Position numbers and translations under genes: made by a program
In this document: positions 25,471-34,524 of the stretch, piece after piece
How positions within the stretch are numbered: the first letter of the stretch is position 1
How the letters are laid out: every line of letters starts with the position of its first letter
Notes under the pieces: model-generated
Databases searched by the model: none
Told to the model about the DNA's origin: nothing
The model's input: only the letters and a program-made list of their open reading frames with translations
NCBI RefSeq assembly: GCF_030519355.1
Contig: NZ_JAUMKC010000005.1
Coordinates: 222,491-286,490, forward strand
Reading direction: 5' to 3'
DNA from: Mucilaginibacter sp. L3T2-6
GTDB taxonomy: Bacteria > Bacteroidota > Bacteroidia > Sphingobacteriales > Sphingobacteriaceae
DNA: 64,000 nt

Positions 25471-25905
25471 TCAAGCCGCAATAATCTTACCTAATGGCGC
25501 CAGCATTTTTCTTAATAAATCCTGCTCTTCCGGCGTACATGCCCTGGTTATAGCGTTTGCCAGCCACTCATCACGCTCATGCCTGAACTGCAGCAATGTT
25601 TGTTCACCAAGTTCCGACAGCGATATATTTACTTTCCGGCCGTCCGTCTCTGAAGCTGTGCGGGTAACGTACCCTAATTCAGACAAATGGTTTAACACCT
25701 GTGACATGGATTGGTTGGTGATCATCTCGTTAGCGGCCAGTTCGCTCGGCAGCATGGCCTTGTTTTGATAAAGCTGCGACATGGTCGACCGCTCTGTCAG
25801 CGAAAGTTGCCGCCCGGTAGGCGATTCCTTGCGGAGCTTTTTTACCAGCCGCGTGATAGCACTCCGGAGATCTGAAGCCAATTGAATGTCAATACCGGTT
25901 TCCAT
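25471..25905 (-). CDS. MarR-family transcriptional regulator
   Basis: The 144-residue protein has the MarR winged-helix pattern: a recognition region around SELAANEMITNQSMSQVLNH, followed by the wing GYVTRTASETDGRKVNISLSE. MarR proteins repress efflux genes until a small ligand binds. It precedes the MFS gene on the same strand. A 16-bp palindrome TAAACT-N4-AGTTTA lies 11 bases before its ATG, close to a near-consensus -7 box, so autorepression is likely. Ligand is unknown. Confidence 0.9.
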   Translation of the reverse strand: METGIDIQLASDLRSAITRLVKKLRKESPTGRQLSLTERSTMSQLYQNKAMLPSELAANEMITNQSMSQVLNHLSELGYVTRTASETDGRKVNISLSELGEQTLLQFRHERDEWLANAITRACTPEEQDLLRKMLAPLGKIIAA

Positions 25906-25916
25906 ATTTATTAAGT

Positions 25917-25945
25917 TAAACTAATAAGTTTACCTTACAAATATC
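25917..25945 (-). promoter_or_regulatory. Candidate MarR operator and -7 box
   Basis: TAAACT-AATA-AGTTTA (25917-25932) is a perfect inverted repeat. Next to it on the minus strand is GATATTTG (25945-25938), one base off TAnnTTTG. Binding here would block transcription of the marR/MFS operon. Confidence 0.45.
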
Positions 25946-26147
25946 GTTAACTTGATAAACATGACCGTCATTCAATTGTAAGTGTTTCGCCGGACTAACG
26001 GCCCCAGTAATCCCGCCCTGTTTAGAGTGCCTGTTTAAACAAACCGGTAGGCTGCCGCTTATTTTCAGTCGCAAAATTTTCCTAATTTCCCGCTGTATTA
26101 ATTTGCGCATCTTTACGTTAAATATGCTGCAGATTTTGCGCTGAAAT

Positions 26148-29100
26148 ATGAACGCTACCGATAATTATCAGCTCTTAATTGATAAGATAAACATCTTTAT
26201 CCGGAAATATTATTTCAATAATTTTCTGCGCGGACTGATATTTTTGGGTGCGGGCTTATTCTCGGCTTACGTGGTTATTACCGTCAGCGAGTATTTCGGC
26301 AATTTCAATACGCTTTTCCGTACACTGCTCTTTTACCTGTTTATCCTGCTCAACCTTAGTTTGGTCATCTGGCTGATCATGCCTCCGCTGCTGGCCTGGA
26401 TGAAGCTGGGCAAATCGTTAACCCATGACGAAGCTGCCGAAATTATAGGCAGGCATTTTAGCGATGTGCATGATAAATTGTTAAACACATTGCAGCTAAA
26501 AAAACAGGCCGGGCAGGATGCGCGCCATGCCGCGTTGATAGAGGCAAGCATCAACCAGAAAATTGAGGCATTGAAGCCGGTGAGTTTTCCATCGGCCATA
26601 AACATCCGGGAGAACCGCAAATATTTAAAATGGCTGCTGCTGCCTGCAGGGGTGATCTGCATTATAGCCTTTGCAGCCCCGTCGATATTAACAGAAAGCA
26701 CCAAAAGGCTTATCCGCCATAACGAATATTTTGCACCGGTTGCGCCTTTTAATTTCGTTGTACAAAATAAAACCTTGTCGGCCGTGCAGGGCGATGATCT
26801 GAAGCTCGACCTTAAATTGACGGGCGATAAACTCCCCGCAGATGTTTACGTAGAAGCAGGCAGTAATTCATTTAAGCTGGATAAAGAGAACCTTACCCGC
26901 TTTCACTACCTGTTTACTAACCTGCAGCAGAATACCACTTTCAGGCTGACAGCCAATGGTTTTACGTCTCAGCCTTACGAGATAAAGGTCAACCTGCGCC
27001 CGGCCCTGCTGCATTTTGACGTGGCGCTCAATTATCCTGCTTACCTGCACAAAAAGAATGAGACCGTAAAAAATGCAGGAGACCTTACCATTCCCGCCGG
27101 TACAGTGGTCACCTGGCAACTGCATACGCAGAACGCCTCGTCGCTGATATTCAGCATGAACGGTAGCGGCGGAAGCGTTAGCCCTCAGCAGCCAGACCTC
27201 TTTGAACACAGAGAGCGCATCGTAAAAAACAGCGTTTACAAAATAACCCCGCTTAACGGGAATGTTAACCATGCCGACTCGGCTAACTACCGGGTAAATG
27301 TTATTGCTGACGAAATGCCTGCCATCACTGTGGAGGAAAAGCAGGACTCGGTGAGTATGAAGACGCTCTATTTTAACGGGCGAATACAGGACGATCATGG
27401 TTTTTCATCGCTTAACTTTCATTATGTGGTGGGCCCGCCGGGAGATAAAACCAATGTTAAAAGTTATAGCAAACCCGTTAAAGCTGAGTTGAATGCGCCA
27501 CAATCGGACTTTTTTTATTTGTGGAACCTGAAGGACATGGGCATAAAGCCGGGAGATCAGGTTACTTATTATTTCGAGGTAGCTGATAACGACGGAGTTA
27601 ACGGACCTAAAAAGGTGCGTTCGCCGGAGCGTACCATCAACATTCCTGATGCGAAGGAACTCAATAATCAACTGAACGCCGGTACGCAGGTGGTGAAGCA
27701 AAAAATGGAATCGGCTATTAAACTTGCCGGGCAGATTGAAAAAGATCAGCAGAAGATCAATCAGCTGCTGCTGAACAAAAACAACCTTACCTTCGACGAA
27801 AAAAAGCAGGTGCAGGATTTGTTGCAGAAGCGAAAAGACCTGGAAGACCTGGTAAAAGAAATACATGAAGATAACAGAAAAAACCTTTATAACCGGCAGG
27901 AAAGCCAGCAGCAAACCGAGGAGCTGAATGAAAAACAACAGCAGATGGATAAGCTGCTGAAAGACCTGCTCGACCCAAAAACACAGGAGATGCTGCAGCG
28001 CTTGCAGGAGATGCTGGACCAGGAACAGAAAGAAAGCGCCCGAAATGAGCTGCAAAAAATGCAGATGGATAATAAATCGCTGAAGAAAGAGCTCGACCGC
28101 ATGCTGGAGCTTTATAAAAAGCTGGAGTTTGAACAGAAACTCAACCAAAATGCAGATCAGTTAAACAAACTTTCAGAACAACAGCAGCAATTATCAGAAC
28201 AGGCCAAACAGCCCAACGCGGACCAGCAAAGCCTGCAGCAGCAACAGCAAAAGCTGAATAACGATTTCCAGGACATTAAAAAATCGCTGGATGAGCTGAA
28301 GAAGGCAAACGACCAGGCCGAACACAAGCAAAACTTTGACGACCCCAAAAAGGACGAGGAAAGTATAGAGCAGCAGATGCAAAAAAGCAGCGATGCGCTG
28401 AATAAAAAAGATAATAAAAAAGCATCAGAATCCCAGAAGCAGGCCGCTAAGGAAATGAAGCAGTTAGCCGGCAAGATGCAGCAAAAAGAAGCCGAAGGCG
28501 AGGAAAGCGAAAACAGTGTTGACGCACAGCAGTTGCGCGAGTTGTTGAAAAACCTGGTGAACAGCTCATTTCAGCAGGAAAAGGTGATGCAGACACTGAA
28601 GACCACCAATCCGTCGGACCCGAATTACACCAAGCTGGCGCAAACCCAAAAGGATATAAAAGATAATCTTAAAACCGCCGAAGACAGCCTTTATTCGCTG
28701 AGCAGACGCGTTCCGCAGATACAGTCGACCGTGAATACGGAGATCACCAGCATTAACAGCCATATCAGCGATGCGCTGGATAACCTTGGAGACAGGCGCA
28801 CTGCCGAGGCTACACGCCACCAGCAATACGCCATGACAAGCATGAACAACCTGGCGCTGTTATTGAGCGAAGCATTAGCGCAAATGCAAAATTCGCCCAA
28901 AAGCGGCAAAGGGAAAGGTAAACAGCAAACGGTATCGCAACTGGCCCGGATGCAGGAGCAATTGAATAAAAACATGGAAAAAGCCCGGCAGCAAATGCAG
29001 CAGCAGGGCCAGAAGGGCAACCAGGGAAAAAATCAGAGCGGTGATGGTAATTTAAGTGAACAATTAGCTAAATTAGCGCGGCAACAACAGCAGATTCGTG

Positions 29101-29480
29101 AGGCATTACAGCAAATAAACCGGCAGGAAAACAAGGACGGCAAGGGCGGATTGGGCGATTTGGATAAAATTTCGAAAGAAATGGAACAAACCGAGCGCGA
29201 TCTCGTAAACAGGCGAATAACGGAAGATGCAATCAAGCGTCAGCAGCAAATTCAAACCCGTTTACTGGAAGCCGAAAAAGCTGAACAGGAACGGGAGCAA
29301 GACCAGCAGCGTGAAAGCAATGCAGGAAAAGATATGCCGCCGGGATATATAAAGGCATTGCAGGAATACCAGCAGGCCAAACAAAAACAAACGGAGCAGA
29401 TACGGACGGTACCGGCTGCACTTAATTTTTATTATAAATCAAAAATAAAAACATACTTTGATCTACTCAACGCTAAATGA
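26148..29480 (+). CDS. DUF4175 family large membrane-anchored protein
   Basis: This 1110-residue protein has three hydrophobic segments near the N-terminus (about residues 25-47, 57-80 and 166-186), then a beta-rich extracytoplasmic region. From about 500 to 1090 it is a long, very Gln/Lys-rich coiled-coil region with many QQQ runs. This is the architecture of the Bacteroidota DUF4175 family, whose function is unknown. The next gene starts two bases after its stop, and an anti-sigma-type kinase and ybeY follow, so it heads a probable three-gene operon. Low sequence complexity in the C-terminal half is typical of the family. Confidence 0.88.
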   Translation: MNATDNYQLLIDKINIFIRKYYFNNFLRGLIFLGAGLFSAYVVITVSEYFGNFNTLFRTLLFYLFILLNLSLVIWLIMPPLLAWMKLGKSLTHDEAAEIIGRHFSDVHDKLLNTLQLKKQAGQDARHAALIEASINQKIEALKPVSFPSAINIRENRKYLKWLLLPAGVICIIAFAAPSILTESTKRLIRHNEYFAPVAPFNFVVQNKTLSAVQGDDLKLDLKLTGDKLPADVYVEAGSNSFKLDKENLTRFHYLFTNLQQNTTFRLTANGFTSQPYEIKVNLRPALLHFDVALNYPAYLHKKNETVKNAGDLTIPAGTVVTWQLHTQNASSLIFSMNGSGGSVSPQQPDLFEHRERIVKNSVYKITPLNGNVNHADSANYRVNVIADEMPAITVEEKQDSVSMKTLYFNGRIQDDHGFSSLNFHYVVGPPGDKTNVKSYSKPVKAELNAPQSDFFYLWNLKDMGIKPGDQVTYYFEVADNDGVNGPKKVRSPERTINIPDAKELNNQLNAGTQVVKQKMESAIKLAGQIEKDQQKINQLLLNKNNLTFDEKKQVQDLLQKRKDLEDLVKEIHEDNRKNLYNRQESQQQTEELNEKQQQMDKLLKDLLDPKTQEMLQRLQEMLDQEQKESARNELQKMQMDNKSLKKELDRMLELYKKLEFEQKLNQNADQLNKLSEQQQQLSEQAKQPNADQQSLQQQQQKLNNDFQDIKKSLDELKKANDQAEHKQNFDDPKKDEESIEQQMQKSSDALNKKDNKKASESQKQAAKEMKQLAGKMQQKEAEGEESENSVDAQQLRELLKNLVNSSFQQEKVMQTLKTTNPSDPNYTKLAQTQKDIKDNLKTAEDSLYSLSRRVPQIQSTVNTEITSINSHISDALDNLGDRRTAEATRHQQYAMTSMNNLALLLSEALAQMQNSPKSGKGKGKQQTVSQLARMQEQLNKNMEKARQQMQQQGQKGNQGKNQSGDGNLSEQLAKLARQQQQIREALQQINRQENKDGKGGLGDLDKISKEMEQTERDLVNRRITEDAIKRQQQIQTRLLEAEKAEQEREQDQQRESNAGKDMPPGYIKALQEYQQAKQKQTEQIRTVPAALNFYYKSKIKTYFDLLNAK

Positions 29481-29481
29481 T

Positions 29482-29904
29482 ATGGACCAATCAAATATTC
29501 AGGCAGGTGAACTTTACACATTGCAGCTTCCTTCAAAACGAGAGAGCATAGCTTTGCTGGAAAATTTGGTGGAAGAAATTGCAGACAGGCACCATGTAGG
29601 CGAAGATACGTTCGCCAATATGATGACCTGCCTTAGCGAAGTTGGCAATAATGCCATTGTGCACGGAAATAAGCTTGATGAAAGCAAAAAGGTTATTGTA
29701 AATGCTGAAGTTGACGGAAAGCGCATTATCTGGACTGTTACCGACGAGGGCGAAGGCTTTGATTACAACAACCTGCCTGACCCAACCGCTCCGGAAAACC
29801 TGGAAAGCCTTACAGGCCGCGGCGTGTTTATTATTAAACACCTGGCAGACCAGTGCATATTCAACGCCAAAGGCAACGAAGTTGAACTTCACTTTAAGAT
29901 ATAA
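29482..29904 (+). CDS. RsbW-like anti-sigma factor/serine kinase (GHKL ATPase)
   Basis: From the ATG at 29482 the protein has 140 residues and is a single HATPase_c domain: N box LSEVGNNAIVHGN (about 53-65), G1 DEGEGF and G2 LTGRGVFIIKHL. This is the RsbW/SpoIIAB type, which phosphorylates an anti-sigma antagonist or binds a sigma factor. No STAS antagonist or sigma gene is adjacent, so the partner is unknown. An earlier in-frame ATG at 29458 overlaps the DUF4175 gene; the later start fits the two-base spacing better. Its stop overlaps the ybeY ATG (TAATG). Confidence 0.9.
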   Translation: MDQSNIQAGELYTLQLPSKRESIALLENLVEEIADRHHVGEDTFANMMTCLSEVGNNAIVHGNKLDESKKVIVNAEVDGKRIIWTVTDEGEGFDYNNLPDPTAPENLESLTGRGVFIIKHLADQCIFNAKGNEVELHFKI

Positions 29905-30335
29905 TGCCCGCCATCAACTTTTTTGAAGAAGACATCGCCTATAAGTTAAAACAAAAAACAGCTGTACGCAACTGGGTAACCGAGACCATACAAGCGGAAG
30001 GCTTTAAGCTAAAGGAACTCAACTACATCTTTTGCTCAGACAATTATCTGCTGCAGATCAACCAGCAATATCTGGATCACGATACTTATACTGATATTGT
30101 AACATTCGATAATTCCGATATCGCCCAAACCATTACAGGCGATATTTTTATTTCGATAGACCGCATTCGTGAAAATGCCGCAAAATTCGGGGTGACTGAA
30201 GCCAATGAGCTGCACCGTGTAATCATCCACGGAGCGCTCCACTTGCTGGGTTATAAAGATAAATCGCCCGCCGATAAAAAAAAAATGACATTAAAAGAGG
30301 ATTTCTATTTGAACAAAAGAAGCTTTATTAGCTAA
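29904..30335 (+). CDS. ybeY: rRNA maturation endoribonuclease YbeY
   Basis: The 143-residue protein matches YbeY/UPF0054, a metal-dependent endoribonuclease needed for 16S rRNA 3'-end maturation and ribosome quality control. IINQQYLDHDTYTDIVTFD corresponds to the NxxxRxxDxxTDVLSF region. The zinc site is in HRVIIHGALHLLGYKDK: the first two histidines are present, but the third (H in the usual GYDH) is replaced by Lys-Asp-Lys, a change that looks general in this phylum. The ATG overlaps the previous stop, so translation is coupled. Confidence 0.92.
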   Translation: MPAINFFEEDIAYKLKQKTAVRNWVTETIQAEGFKLKELNYIFCSDNYLLQINQQYLDHDTYTDIVTFDNSDIAQTITGDIFISIDRIRENAAKFGVTEANELHRVIIHGALHLLGYKDKSPADKKKMTLKEDFYLNKRSFIS

Positions 30336-30414
30336 TTTTACATTCGATATGCGGGCAACCATCTCGTTTCTTTACCCGTATTGCTAAGGCACAGAAACCA
30401 ATTTATTTACAACA

Positions 30415-30927
30415 ATGAAAATATTAGCATTAATTATCGCGCTTGCTTTCGTAACCGCGCCATCGTCAGTTTATGACTTTAAACTGAAATCAATCGAAGG
30501 GAAACCATTCTCGCTCGCCCAGTACAAAGGCAAAAAAGTACTGGTGGTAAACACTGCATCAAAATGCGGCTTTACTCCGCAATACGCCGACCTGCAGAAA
30601 CTGGCTGAAACATATAAAGACAAGCTGGTGGTTGTTGGCTTCCCTGCCAATAACTTCGGTCAGCAGGAGCCGGGCGCTAACAGCGAGATAAAAAGCTTTT
30701 GCAAAGACCGTTATGGCGTAACTTTCCCGCTTAGCCAGAAGGTTAGCGTAAAAGGTGCAGATATCGACCCGCTGTTCAAATATTTAACTGAAGCGCCTAA
30801 CCCTGATTTTACCGGCGAAATTCAATGGAATTTCGAAAAATTCCTGATCGATGAAAACGGAAAGCTGATCCACCGATTCCGCTCAAAAGTTACGCCGATG
30901 TCTGAAGAGATAACAAAATACTTATAA
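30415..30927 (+). CDS. Glutathione peroxidase-like thiol peroxidase, exported
   Basis: The 170-residue protein has a short signal peptide (MKILALIIALAFVTAPSS) and a thioredoxin-fold Gpx domain. The peroxidatic cysteine is in NTASKCGFTPQY (about residue 57), the glutamine in FPANNFGQQEPG and the tryptophan in IQWNFEKFL, the Gpx catalytic set with Cys instead of selenocysteine. Such bacterial enzymes usually use thioredoxin. It would detoxify peroxides in the periplasm, complementing cytoplasmic KatA. It is followed by a strong terminator. Confidence 0.92.
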   Translation: MKILALIIALAFVTAPSSVYDFKLKSIEGKPFSLAQYKGKKVLVVNTASKCGFTPQYADLQKLAETYKDKLVVVGFPANNFGQQEPGANSEIKSFCKDRYGVTFPLSQKVSVKGADIDPLFKYLTEAPNPDFTGEIQWNFEKFLIDENGKLIHRFRSKVTPMSEEITKYL

Positions 30928-30941
30928 AATTCTTCACATTT

Positions 30942-30981
30942 AAAAGTAAAGGGCTTCCGGTAGCGGGGGCCCTTTACTTTT
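30942..30981 (+). terminator. Strong terminator after the gpx gene
   Basis: AAAAGTAAAGGGC (30942-30954) pairs over 13 bases with GCCCTTTACTTTT (30969-30981), giving a long stem with a T tail. Confidence 0.85.
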
Positions 30982-31151
30982 ATACCAGCACCCGGACCGG
31001 TAACGATTTATCTCCGCCAATATCTGCTTTATCTGGCAATTGCGATTTAACCGGGCGATACTTTAACACGCGCATATTTCCGTTATCGGTGTTAATTTTT
31101 GTTAAATAGTAGGGATTAGATTAAGCGAAAGCCGTAGTTTTAACATTGCAA

Positions 31152-31904
31152 ATGACACGGGGTTTAATTTTTTGTTTTCTGTTGATTGCCGGGAGATGTT
31201 TTTCGCAGGATAAAACGGTCGACGGTATCGTTTTTGACAAGGAAAGTAAAGACCGGATTGCTACCGTAATTGTTCATAATATTACAGCAGGCACATCTGT
31301 ATTTAACAACTTAAAAGGCGAGTTTGCTATTGCCGCCCAAAAGGGTGATGTACTGGTTTTTTCGCGCCCCGAATATCATTCTGACACCTTAAAAGTTAAA
31401 GACGATTTTCATTTAGCAGTTTATATGGCCCCGCTCGCTATCCGGTTAAAAGAAGTTACGGTTCATGATACGGCGCTTACGCCAGCCAAACGCCTTGCGG
31501 CTACCAGGCAGGAATTCAGCAAAGCTTACGGCCCTTTGGCCTATAACGATTACCTGAGCAGCTCGCCGGGCAGTGGCGCAGGGCTTAGTATCGATGCTAT
31601 TTATAACTCACTGAGCAAAAGCGGCCGCAATGCCGCACGCCTGCGCGAAATTATACAGGGCGATTATGAACAAAACGCCATCGACTTTAGGTTTAACCGT
31701 ACCTACGTAGGTAAAATAACCGGGCTTACAGGCGAAAAGCTTACTGCTTTTATGCAGCGTTACAGGCCCGGGTATTACACTGTGTCCACTGCAAACGAAT
31801 ACGAGTTTGTAACAATGATCCGCAACAACCTGCGCAGATTTATGCGTAACCAGCGATTATATTCTCTCCCCGAGCTGGTGACCCCGCCTGTTACTAACAA
31901 TTAG
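31152..31904 (+). CDS. Exported carboxypeptidase-regulatory-like domain protein
   Basis: From the ATG at 31152 the protein has 250 residues with a signal peptide (MTRGLIFCFLLIAGRCFSQ). The next 80 residues are a CarboxypepD_reg-like beta sandwich (VDGIVFDKESKDRIATVIV, GEFAIAAQKGDVLVFSRP). The rest is helical without a recognised domain. Proteins of this shape are frequent in Bacteroidota envelopes; their function is not established. A TTG two codons upstream is also in frame but adds nothing. The gene appears to be monocistronic. Confidence 0.75.
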   Translation: MTRGLIFCFLLIAGRCFSQDKTVDGIVFDKESKDRIATVIVHNITAGTSVFNNLKGEFAIAAQKGDVLVFSRPEYHSDTLKVKDDFHLAVYMAPLAIRLKEVTVHDTALTPAKRLAATRQEFSKAYGPLAYNDYLSSSPGSGAGLSIDAIYNSLSKSGRNAARLREIIQGDYEQNAIDFRFNRTYVGKITGLTGEKLTAFMQRYRPGYYTVSTANEYEFVTMIRNNLRRFMRNQRLYSLPELVTPPVTNN

Positions 31905-31983
31905 GTTACACCGGTTTATTCGCAATTTAATCATATATCTTAAAATTATTTCCTGGTCTGTTCGTCATCTGAATATCAACGAT

Positions 31984-33132
31984 ATGATGAACAGACTGAT
32001 AAAAGATAAAGAAATAGCAATAGTAGGCGGTGGGCCCGGTGGTTTGACGCTTGCACGTCTGCTGCAAATGAACGGCGCTGAAGTAAAGGTTTATGAGCGG
32101 GATGCAAGCCCGGTAGCCCGCACGCAGGGTGCAACACTTGATCTGCATGAGGAGTCGGGACTGGCGGCGCTGCAAGCGGCTGGTTTGATGGACGAATTCA
32201 GAGCCAATTACCGTCCGGGCGCTGACAAAGTGCGGCTTGTTAATAAAATGGGGCAAATTATTATGGAAGATAGCGCCAACGCAACCGATGTAAGAAACCG
32301 CCCCGAGATTGACCGTGGCCCGCTGCAGAAAATACTGCACGCTTCGTTAAAACCGGGAACTGTGGTTTGGGACAGCCATTTCGTATCCATGTCGGAGCAG
32401 CATAATACATGGAGACTTGAATTTAAAAATGGCGACACCGCATTTGCAGATATTGTGATTGCTGCCGATGGCGCCAACTCAAAAATACGCCCTTATATTA
32501 CTGACATTAAACCGTTTTGGATGGGCTATACCGCGATTGAAGGCGCTGTGTACAATTCGGCTGCAGCGTGTCCAAATATGCACCGGTTGTTAGATGGCGG
32601 TAAATTATTTGCCATGGGCGACAATAAAACGCTGATTGTTAGCTCAAAGGGCGATGGCAGCCTGGTTTTTTACCCGGGCTTTAAAAGCGCCGAAAACTGG
32701 GTGGACGAATGCGGAATAAACTTCGGCGATAAAGCGCAGGTGCTGGCCTGGTTTAAATCTGAATTCGCTGCCTGGGACAGCGTGTGGCATGAACTATTTG
32801 AAAACGCTAGTATAGGTTTCATCCCCCGGCCTCAATACTGCATGCCGCTCAACCAAATGTGGGAAGCTCTGCCCAATTTAACCATTATCGGCGATGCAGC
32901 CCACCTGATGCCGCCCTATGCCGGCGAGGGCGTAAACATGGCGATGCTGGACGCACTGGAATTAAGCCAATGCCTGATGAGTGATAATTTTGAAGACCTG
33001 GAACACGCCATTGCAGCCTTTGAAAAACAAATGCGTAAGCGGGCAGCTGAAGCCGCCCGGCAAAGCCTGGAATCGACGAAATTGCTGCATTCTGCGGAAG
33101 CGATTGAGTTTATGTCGCAGATGATTAGCTAA
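31984..33132 (+). CDS. TetX-like FAD-dependent monooxygenase
   Basis: The 382-residue protein is a group A flavoprotein hydroxylase: dinucleotide motif IAIVGGGPGGLTLARLL near residue 12, DG-type motif VIAADGANSKIR, and the FAD-binding GDAAHLMPPYAGEGVNMAMLDA, nearly the same as in TetX. TLDLHEESG and DRGPLQ also align with TetX. The residues that hold tetracycline in TetX are not kept by eye (Gln192 aligns with Glu, Arg213 with Lys, His234 with Val), so another aromatic substrate is more likely. It is cytoplasmic and stands alone. Two ATGs (31984 and 31987) are possible starts. Confidence 0.88.
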   Translation: MMNRLIKDKEIAIVGGGPGGLTLARLLQMNGAEVKVYERDASPVARTQGATLDLHEESGLAALQAAGLMDEFRANYRPGADKVRLVNKMGQIIMEDSANATDVRNRPEIDRGPLQKILHASLKPGTVVWDSHFVSMSEQHNTWRLEFKNGDTAFADIVIAADGANSKIRPYITDIKPFWMGYTAIEGAVYNSAAACPNMHRLLDGGKLFAMGDNKTLIVSSKGDGSLVFYPGFKSAENWVDECGINFGDKAQVLAWFKSEFAAWDSVWHELFENASIGFIPRPQYCMPLNQMWEALPNLTIIGDAAHLMPPYAGEGVNMAMLDALELSQCLMSDNFEDLEHAIAAFEKQMRKRAAEAARQSLESTKLLHSAEAIEFMSQMIS

Positions 33133-33156
33133 GTATACGATAATATTCCATTCAAA

Positions 33157-34422
33157 TTAAAACCTATAATTTATCCCAACCTGAAAGGAACTTGTATTTA
33201 TAATAAACACAGGATCATCGGTAACCGGGGTCTGAAAAATGTAAGCTGCGTTTATATCGAACTTTTTACCGACTACCACACCGCCTTTAATAACCGCCGG
33301 GATACGCCATCTTCTAAATGAAAAAGGGTCGGCCTGGGTTGGCGCATTAGAACCATCGGCAGTATTTTTATATACCTTATCAGAATATGATGAATTTCCT
33401 ATTTGCGCGCCACCACCTGCATAAACCGACAACGCGTCGGACTTATAGAAGTTGTATATCAGCAAAGGCGTAATCGAAATTGTCAGCGTTTGATAGCTAT
33501 AGTCGATATTTATTTTCGGCGTAACCTGTTGGTCATAATTTACGCTATATTTACTTAAAGCAGCCACAGCCTCAACGCCTAACTCAACACGTTGTGTATT
33601 GGGATTTAAAAATATGCGAAAGCCAGCCCTAAAAGCAGGCATAACCGAAGATGCATCTTTTCCGCCGGCGCGGTCATAACCGGTATTTACCTGATGTGTG
33701 GTGCTTGCAAAGTTAGCCGCAATGCCACCATAAAAATAGGTATTCTTACCTTCGGCACTCGCAGCTTTATACTCTTCGGCACTGAGTTTGTTTATTTTAC
33801 CCACTATTTGCATCAAAGCGGACTTTTCATAGTCAGCTTTGATTAGTCTGTTAGTGAGGGCATCATTTAGCGCCCCAAATTTTAATGCCAGCGTATTAAG
33901 CTGTCTCAAATAGGTTTGATCTGTTTTCGTACGTAACGTTCCATTCTCATCATTCACCTGGTAAATGCCAAACCTTAGTTCCACGGGCATTGGCGCAGAT
34001 GTTTCTGCTATAAAATACCGTGTTTTCAAATAATCAGCATAACTATACAAAATAACGTTGCGGCCTTTTTGCAGAACCTGCAAAAAAGCATCGGCTATTC
34101 TGAATGAGGTATCTCTCGCGGTGCCAATACGGTTGACGTCGGTAACATTGGTGCTTATCGGCCCGGAATAACTTATGAAGCTATAAACGCCGGTAGAGAA
34201 TGCTTTAGTGGTTGCAGGCGTGTAGCGTTCCGGCCTGTCTGCCAGGCTTCGTTTGAATGCTATTTCCTCCGGATTGCTATTCCATTCCCGCACGCCTATA
34301 TATCCACGCACGGTATCGTTATTTTTTAGTACTACATACCCGGGCTGAAAACTAGCCTGGGCCATTGAAAATAAAGGGCAAAAAAAAGCAAGGAAGATTA
34401 AGGTTTTAAAAGGTTTCATCAA
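33157..34422 (-). CDS. Putative outer membrane beta-barrel protein
   Basis: The 421-residue protein has a signal peptide (MMKPFKTLIFLAFFCPLFSMAQA), then a region of about 190 residues starting GYVVLKNNDTVRGYIGVREW, a pattern common at the N-terminus of uncharacterised Bacteroidota envelope proteins. The C-terminal half has alternating hydrophobic strands and ends SFQVGINYRF, with the terminal aromatic residue of outer membrane barrels. No specific function can be given. It is convergent with the TetX-like gene; only 24 bases separate the stops. Confidence 0.75.
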   Translation of the reverse strand: MMKPFKTLIFLAFFCPLFSMAQASFQPGYVVLKNNDTVRGYIGVREWNSNPEEIAFKRSLADRPERYTPATTKAFSTGVYSFISYSGPISTNVTDVNRIGTARDTSFRIADAFLQVLQKGRNVILYSYADYLKTRYFIAETSAPMPVELRFGIYQVNDENGTLRTKTDQTYLRQLNTLALKFGALNDALTNRLIKADYEKSALMQIVGKINKLSAEEYKAASAEGKNTYFYGGIAANFASTTHQVNTGYDRAGGKDASSVMPAFRAGFRIFLNPNTQRVELGVEAVAALSKYSVNYDQQVTPKINIDYSYQTLTISITPLLIYNFYKSDALSVYAGGGAQIGNSSYSDKVYKNTADGSNAPTQADPFSFRRWRIPAVIKGGVVVGKKFDINAAYIFQTPVTDDPVFIINTSSFQVGINYRF

Positions 34423-34524
34423 TAATAAGGATTAATTAGTCCTTAAACATAAACATTTTACTGATTGAAATCCTGTAAAAATTAAATATTTAGTTTGATG
34501 TGCCTGCAGACACTCAGGCTGCCT

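Noticed and set aside
27405..28148. Long antisense open frame inside the DUF4175 gene
   Set aside because: It arises from complementary reading of Gln/Lys-rich codons and gives a Leu/Phe-rich artefact.
31984..33132. A functional tetracycline resistance gene
   Set aside because: Overall similarity to TetX is strong in FAD motifs, but the substrate-contact residues appear changed, so resistance is not claimed.
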